A model generated the notes under the pieces. The model did no database searches. It had not been told where the DNA came from and was given only the letters and a program-made list of their open reading frames with translations. Positions 59,302-64,000 of a stretch of DNA of 64,000 nucleotides are shown here, piece after piece. A program made the position numbers and the translations under genes. Origin of the DNA: SAR202 cluster bacterium bin90 (GTDB lineage Bacteria > Chloroflexota > Dehalococcoidia > Lucifugimonadales > JADFKI01); the NCBI GenBank assembly GCA_002238855.1, contig MPND01000011.1:1-64000 (forward strand), given 5' to 3'. Each line of letters opens with the position of its first letter. Within the stretch, counting starts at the first letter, position 1.

Positions 59302-59946
59302 ATGACGCAGACACTCACTCCCCCCGCAGAGGCATTGAAGGCGGTCGAAACCGAACCCTTCGTCATCAAGTTCAAGCCGCTCACCGAAATGACCGACGAG
59401 CAGTTTGAGCAGTTCTGCGCGCTCAATGACATTCTGCGTATCGAGCGTACGGCCAAAGGTGAAATCATACTTATGCCACCGACACACGCGGATACTGGAA
59501 ATCGTAATGCAGACATCACGATTGACTTGGGGGTCTGGGCGCGGGAAGACGGTACGGGCAGGTATTACGACTCATCCACCGGATTCAAGCTTCCAAATGG
59601 CGCGTTGCGCTCACCGGACGCTTCATGGATAAGCAATTCGCGCTTGGAAGCCCTGACACCGGACCAGCGCAGCGGATATTTGGACATTTGCCCGGACTTT
59701 GTGATTGAGCTGCGCTCAAGTTCCGACAGTATCAGTATGCTCCAGGACAAGATGCAGGAATACGCCGACAACGGCGCAAGGCTAGGCTGGCTGATAGACC
59801 CGCTGGCGAATCCAAAGTGCGTGTACATCTACCGCCCACAAGCCGAAGTTGGAGTCTTGGAAGACCCTGACGCCGTGTCAGGCGAGCCAGAGCTGTCCGG
59901 CTTCACTCTTAAACTGGAACGCATCTGGAACACGCCTATCAGTTGA
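59302..59946 (+). CDS. Uma2 family endonuclease-fold protein (DUF820)
   Basis: The 214 residues match Uma2: LTDEQFEQFC-type start, GEIILMPPTH near 62, the PD-(D/E)XK core with PDASWISNSRL near 103, then CPDFVIELRSSSDS near 127 and KMQEYADNGARLGWLIDP near 148. These small nuclease-fold proteins are abundant in Chloroflexota and Cyanobacteria and have no proven function. It may be a solitary copy; it sits between the DUF1800 and NHL genes. Confidence 0.9.
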   Translation: MTQTLTPPAEALKAVETEPFVIKFKPLTEMTDEQFEQFCALNDILRIERTAKGEIILMPPTHADTGNRNADITIDLGVWAREDGTGRYYDSSTGFKLPNGALRSPDASWISNSRLEALTPDQRSGYLDICPDFVIELRSSSDSISMLQDKMQEYADNGARLGWLIDPLANPKCVYIYRPQAEVGVLEDPDAVSGEPELSGFTLKLERIWNTPIS

Positions 59947-60013
59947 CGCCCTTGAGCCACAGTCAAAGTAACCGAGGTTTCTGAGGAACAGCCGAGATTT
60001 ACCGCGAGGTGCA

Positions 60014-61036
60014 ATGATGACTACTATGCAGAAGACCGACTTCCTGAACTACAGCCACTCAATCGGCCTCTCGACAATGACCGGTCGCGGATTCTACTAC
60101 CCTGTGGACACCGCATTCGATGACGAGGGCAAAATCTACACGGTAAGCCGCTCCCTCGATGGCGACAACCGTGGTCTGCGCGTCACCATTTACGACGCTG
60201 ACAGCAAATACTACGACATGTTCGGCGAGCACGGAGAAGGCGACGGGCAGTTCATATGGCCCACCGCAATAGCTAGAGACAGCGCCGACAATACATACGT
60301 CGCCTGTGAGTATCTGAATCGCATCGCGCGCTTCGACCCGTTAGGCAAGCCAATGTCAAGTTGGGGGACATTGGGCAGCGCCGAAGGCGAACTCGACGGC
60401 CCTTCCGGTCTGGCTGTTGACGGTGATGACAATATTCTTGTAGTTGACCACCATAACAACAGGGTTCAGAAGTTCACCACCGGCGGGCAGTTCATCAGTT
60501 CCTTCGGCTCCGCCGGAGAAGGCGACGGTCAGTTCAATCTCCCGTGGGGCATCGCAATCGACGGGGAAGGCGACATTTATGTAGCTGACTGGCGCAACGA
60601 CCGCATACAGAAGTTCACTCCCGGCGGCGAATTCATCGCCAGTTTCGGCGAATCCGGGCGCGGCGACGGGCAGTTCCACAGGCCGGCCAGCGTAACGGTA
60701 GATGACGACGGTTATATCTATGTCGCAGACTGGGGCAATGAACGCGTACAGGTACTGGATTCAGAGGGCAACTTCGTGCAGAGTCTCCGGGGCGAGGCTA
60801 CCGACTCCAAGTGGGCAGACGCCTTTCTGGAAATCAATATTGAGGAAGCCGCCGCACGCGCGAAGTCGGACCTGGCCAAGTCAAGCATTGAGTTCTTCAA
60901 CGACGACCCGCACGAGGAATCGTCCCACATCGAGAAGTTCTTCTGGGCGCCCACTTCGATTAAGCTCGACCGCGAGGGCCGTGTGTTAATCACCGAGAGC
61001 AATCGCCACCGCGTGCAGATTTATGTGCGCAGTTAG
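60014..61036 (+). CDS. NHL-repeat beta-propeller protein (second copy)
   Basis: The 340 residues parallel the protein at 30785-31831 in length and order. Blades carry FNLPWGIAIDGEGDIYVADW, FHRPASVTVDDDGYIYVADW and, at the end, APTSIKLDREGRVLITESNR. A helical insert at about 260-300 (EEAAARAKSDLAKSS) lies before the last blade in both. No signal peptide. It follows a DUF1800 gene like its paralogue, so the two families probably work together. Confidence 0.87.
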   Translation: MMTTMQKTDFLNYSHSIGLSTMTGRGFYYPVDTAFDDEGKIYTVSRSLDGDNRGLRVTIYDADSKYYDMFGEHGEGDGQFIWPTAIARDSADNTYVACEYLNRIARFDPLGKPMSSWGTLGSAEGELDGPSGLAVDGDDNILVVDHHNNRVQKFTTGGQFISSFGSAGEGDGQFNLPWGIAIDGEGDIYVADWRNDRIQKFTPGGEFIASFGESGRGDGQFHRPASVTVDDDGYIYVADWGNERVQVLDSEGNFVQSLRGEATDSKWADAFLEINIEEAAARAKSDLAKSSIEFFNDDPHEESSHIEKFFWAPTSIKLDREGRVLITESNRHRVQIYVRS

Positions 61037-61132
61037 CAACTGATGCAGTAGGGATCGCCAGCCTGTTCGGCACCACTAGACCAGTATGGGGTATAATTAG
61101 CCTGAACACTCAATAACAGTGCAGGACTAATC

Positions 61133-62800
61133 ATCACACAGTTTTCAGACTCGCTCCTAAAGGTTATACCCCTCGGCGGCCTTGGTGAAATCGGCCAGAA
61201 CATGATGGCGCTGGAGTACGATGACGACATCATCGTCATCGACGCTGGATTGCTCTTCCCCGAAGAAGATATGCCAGGCGTCGATCTTGGCATCCCGGAC
61301 ATCACTTACCTTGTCCAGAACAGGGAAAAAGTCCGCGCCATCCTCATCACGCATGGTCATGAAGACCACATCGGTGCCCTCCCCTTCGTCCTGCCGGAGC
61401 TGGATGTTCCAGTTTACGCCTCGCGCCTCGCGCATGGACTGATAACCGTAAAGCTGCGGGAGCGCCGCCTCATTAGAGACGCCCGGCTGAATGTTGTGGA
61501 GCCGCATTCCCCCTTCAGGCTAGGCCGCTTTCACATAGAGTTCTTCCGCGTCTGTCACTCCATTCCTGATGCGATGGGCATTGCGATCACCACGCCCATC
61601 GGAACGGTCATACACACCGGCGATTTCAAGATCGACCATACGCCCGCCGATGGTCACTCAATGGACCTGGCGGCAATCGCTAGGCTCGCTGGCGACGGCG
61701 CTCTGCTCCTTTGCTCGGACTCCACATACGCCGAGGTAAAGGGATATACCGCATCTGAGCAGGTGGTGGGCGAGGCGCTCGATCGTGTGATCTCAGAGGC
61801 GCCCGGACGGGTGATGATAGCGACATTCGCCTCCCTCATCTCTCGGATGCAGCAGGTCATAGACGCGGCTGTGCGGCACAATCGCAAGGTCACGGTGGTC
61901 GGTCGCAGCATGAGCAACAACGTCAAGATGGCGACGAACATGGGCTATCTCAGCGCCCCACCGGACACTATCGTGACGATGAACGAGGCCCGACGGCTTC
62001 CTCACGACCAAGTCATAATAATGGCCACTGGCAGCCAGGGCGAGCCTACATCGGCGCTTGTGCGAATAGCCAACGGCGTCCACCGCGACGTTGAGGTAGA
62101 GCAAGGCGATACGGTAGTCATATCCGCGTCACCAATCCCCGGCAACGAGAAGACTGTTGCCAAGACCATAGATAACCTTTTCCGGCAGGGCGCGAATGTC
62201 ATCTATAGCAGAGTGGCTACGGTGCATGTGCATGGCCACGCCAGCCAGGAAGAGCTGAAGACGATGCTGGGCCTCGTCAACCCGCGCTACTTCGTGCCGA
62301 TTCACGGAGAGCGGCGTCACCTCGTGGCGCATGCGAATCTTGCACGCTCAATGGGCATGCCGGAAGAGGACATCTTCGTGCTGGAAGACGGCGATGTATT
62401 GGCGCTGACTCCTGAAGAAGGCGTCGTCGTAGACAAGGTTGCGGCAGGGCACGTCTTTGTCGATGGAAAAACGTTCTGGGACATGGACAGTACCGTCTTC
62501 GCCGAACGAAGACGTCTTGCCAGAGAAGGTATTGTCGTTGTCGCCGCCACACTCAGCACGAGCACCTGCGAGGTTCTCACCGACCCTGAAATTGTCTCTT
62601 ATGGCTTTGTAGAATTGGACGAATCCTTAGAACTTTTTGAAAAAACGTCAAAAAAGGTACTGACTTTACTAGAAGAAATGGGTGCCTCGGTCTTAACTTT
62701 AGATAAGGCAAGGGCAAGGGTCAGGGATTCGATATCGAAGTTTCTACATTCAGAGACTGGCAGGCGTCCCACAGTTCTCACGGTAATCGAGTACATCTAG
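61133..62800 (+). CDS. rnj: Ribonuclease J
   Basis: The beta-lactamase-fold nuclease motif THGHEDHIGALP, CHSIPDAMG, HTGDFKID and the RNase J mark HVHGHASQEELKTML are all present, plus the C-terminal domain. The first usual start (ATG 61202) would cut off the conserved first strand: the frame upstream reads LLKVIPLGGLGEIGQN. No ATG, GTG or TTG occurs between 61202 and the in-frame stop at 61103. I place the start at the ATC 61133, 6 bases after AGGA; this is tentative. RNase J degrades and trims mRNA and matures rRNA. An FtsK-like gene follows. Confidence 0.9.
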   Translation: MTQFSDSLLKVIPLGGLGEIGQNMMALEYDDDIIVIDAGLLFPEEDMPGVDLGIPDITYLVQNREKVRAILITHGHEDHIGALPFVLPELDVPVYASRLAHGLITVKLRERRLIRDARLNVVEPHSPFRLGRFHIEFFRVCHSIPDAMGIAITTPIGTVIHTGDFKIDHTPADGHSMDLAAIARLAGDGALLLCSDSTYAEVKGYTASEQVVGEALDRVISEAPGRVMIATFASLISRMQQVIDAAVRHNRKVTVVGRSMSNNVKMATNMGYLSAPPDTIVTMNEARRLPHDQVIIMATGSQGEPTSALVRIANGVHRDVEVEQGDTVVISASPIPGNEKTVAKTIDNLFRQGANVIYSRVATVHVHGHASQEELKTMLGLVNPRYFVPIHGERRHLVAHANLARSMGMPEEDIFVLEDGDVLALTPEEGVVVDKVAAGHVFVDGKTFWDMDSTVFAERRRLAREGIVVVAATLSTSTCEVLTDPEIVSYGFVELDESLELFEKTSKKVLTLLEEMGASVLTLDKARARVRDSISKFLHSETGRRPTVLTVIEYI

Positions 62801-62913
62801 GCTGAATCGCTTCTAACTTGAGCGCGTTCAACCGTCTGCCAGGATGATGTTGTCGCCTGACTCACTCCCTATGAGACTTACTCCCTTGTTTCATCAGGTG
62901 AGGTCAGACACAA

Positions 62914-64000
62914 ATGGCAAATAGCACAATTTCTGCGTCGGCGAAGGCAGCGGGCGCTCCCTCCAGGGCAATGCACCTCCTTTCCAGGGTGACATGGTAC
63001 GAACTTCTGGCGGTCCCCGTTATAGCAGTCGTCGCGGCAGTCTTCTGGTTCAAGGAAGTTATCACCGAGGCATTCTGGGAAGCACAGGAGCGCACAACTA
63101 CCTCTCTCGGACTTGGCATGATGCCGCTTGGAATCTGGGCAGGCGTCTTCGTCGCGGCAATGATGATTAAGCCAAGTCTCTTCCGTCATTACAGGTACTG
63201 GTTAGGGTCGGCGCTGCTTGTTCTCCTTACGCTCGGCGTGCTGTCGATGTTCAGGCCCCTTGATGGAACACTCGCCTGGTTCACTCTTGACGGATACGTC
63301 TCGCTCGGAGGGACGTTCGGTGAAACGATAGCCGGACCCGTGCTTTGGCAGCAGATTCTCAGGCTCGGCGCACTGGCAATCGTTGCGGTTACCGTTCTGG
63401 CTCCGGCATTCGCGGCACTCATAGCTATTGCTACCGGGCGGCTGGTCACCTATGGCTGTATCGGCGTGTTGCTCCTTGCCAAAGGCGTCGGCAGTCAGTT
63501 CCAGCGCAAGAATCGGGACTCTGAGACTGAAGACGACCTAGCTGGCGGCGCGGCGTCCACAGAGCCTGACTACTCTTTAGATTACGCATCCTCGGGGACT
63601 GGGCCAGAAATCGAGGAGGCGGACGATCATTCTCAGCGTCCGGTGTCCAAATTCGCCATGGCCATCGCAACTGCCCCACTCTCGATCGACTCGACGATGA
63701 CAGAGACCGCGTCTGATCGTGCCTCGCCTGACGGTACCCTTACGGATGCTTCCGCAGCCGAACTACGAAAACGAGAGGAAACCGACATGCAAGCCAATAC
63801 GGACTTCGATTTTGGATTTTCCAGTGTAGCAACTGACACAGCACTTGCCGATGCCGACACGGACGAGTACGGCTTAGGGCGGGAGCAGGTGAACGGCTAT
63901 GGCTATGACGACCTTGACCCGCTGGATGATTACGATCTGCCTGACGAAGACATCGGCGGGGAATTCAAGGAGATTGAGAATCTAACAGTCAACCCGCCCT
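62914..64000 (+). CDS. ftsK: FtsK/SpoIIIE-type DNA translocase, N-terminal part (partial)
   Basis: An ATG at 62914 opens a frame that stays open to the window end (362 codons). Four hydrophobic helices lie at about residues 28-50, 68-90, 98-116 and 148-178, followed by a long acidic, low-complexity linker (about 185-360) rich in Asp, Glu, Ser and Thr. That is the plan of FtsK/SpoIIIE before its motor domain, and the gene after RNase J is often ftsK. The motor domain lies outside the window, so the call rests on layout and context. Confidence 0.62.
   Translation, partial: MANSTISASAKAAGAPSRAMHLLSRVTWYELLAVPVIAVVAAVFWFKEVITEAFWEAQERTTTSLGLGMMPLGIWAGVFVAAMMIKPSLFRHYRYWLGSALLVLLTLGVLSMFRPLDGTLAWFTLDGYVSLGGTFGETIAGPVLWQQILRLGALAIVAVTVLAPAFAALIAIATGRLVTYGCIGVLLLAKGVGSQFQRKNRDSETEDDLAGGAASTEPDYSLDYASSGTGPEIEEADDHSQRPVSKFAMAIATAPLSIDSTMTETASDRASPDGTLTDASAAELRKREETDMQANTDFDFGFSSVATDTALADADTDEYGLGREQVNGYGYDDLDPLDDYDLPDEDIGGEFKEIENLTVNPP

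Noticed and set aside
1..64000. tRNA genes
   Set aside because: Reading for T-loop (GGTTCGAATCC-like) signatures with matching acceptor stems gave no convincing candidate, including none for tRNA-Sec.
1..64000. Insertion sequences or prophage
   Set aside because: No transposase, integrase or phage structural gene is visible; the only mobile-looking elements are the short palindromic repeats.

Overview
The window looks like a chromosomal segment of a GC-rich, non-cultured-type bacterium, most plausibly a Chloroflexota lineage of the SAR202/Dehalococcoidia kind. That is an inference from gene content and not a phylogenetic result. The pointers are paired DUF1800/DUF1501/NHL-propeller genes, CaiB-type CoA transferases, amidases, LLM flavin oxidoreductases, SDR/MaoC catabolic genes, Thr-Pro-rich surface proteins and a dense load of short palindromic repeats. 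UGA is used as an ordinary stop by many genes here, so the code is standard.

Layout. 1-6600: surface-protein region, mostly minus strand. It holds a two-VWA-domain protein broken by an in-frame amber codon, a GT2 glycosyltransferase lying between two remnants of a second VWA gene, an LRR/PPC-domain protein and an LRR remnant beside it. 7257-11041: gamma-glutamyltransferase, an AT-rich orphan gene and an MscS channel. 11060-15900: peptide-type ABC importer (binding lipoprotein and two permeases, no ATPases). 16219-21904: housekeeping block with lepA, the SRP RNA, a retropepsin-like protease, rsmA, ispE, a membrane protein and a PHP phosphoesterase. 22051-25824: DUF433 protein, acetyl-CoA synthetase-like enzyme, Nudix hydrolase and PPK2. 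26094-28802: AT-rich two-gene island with a Rad50/SMC-like ATPase. 29172-34495: a protein carrying repeats inside its reading frame, then an NHL/DUF1501/DUF1800 set. 34823-42771: MFS exporter and a catabolic cluster (hydrolase, two SDR paralogues, isochorismatase-like, two MaoC) plus PHP and TolB-like proteins. 42899-46545: amidase, its small partner, and two divergent genes with an in-frame UGA. 46557-52861: operon with biotin transporter BioY, a fused CoA transferase and a three-part biotin-dependent carboxylase. 52945-57427: enolase-superfamily dehydratase, DUF2442, HigBA toxin-antitoxin, hydroxyacid dehydrogenase and LLM oxidoreductase. 57742-64000: second DUF1800/NHL set with a Uma2 protein, RNase J and the start of an FtsK-like gene.

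Main discovery. Two adjacent, divergently transcribed genes (DUF3179 lipoprotein 44553-46100 and ArsC/Spx-like protein 46198-46545) each have a UGA exactly where the first Cys of a CxxC motif is expected, giving UxxC. Each UGA is followed at 20-22 nt by a 7-bp hairpin with a five-base loop beginning CGU, which fits a bacterial SECIS element. Read as selenoproteins, both become full-length; read as ordinary ORFs, both are broken at their redox centre. No selenocysteine machinery lies in the window, so this depends on the rest of the genome.
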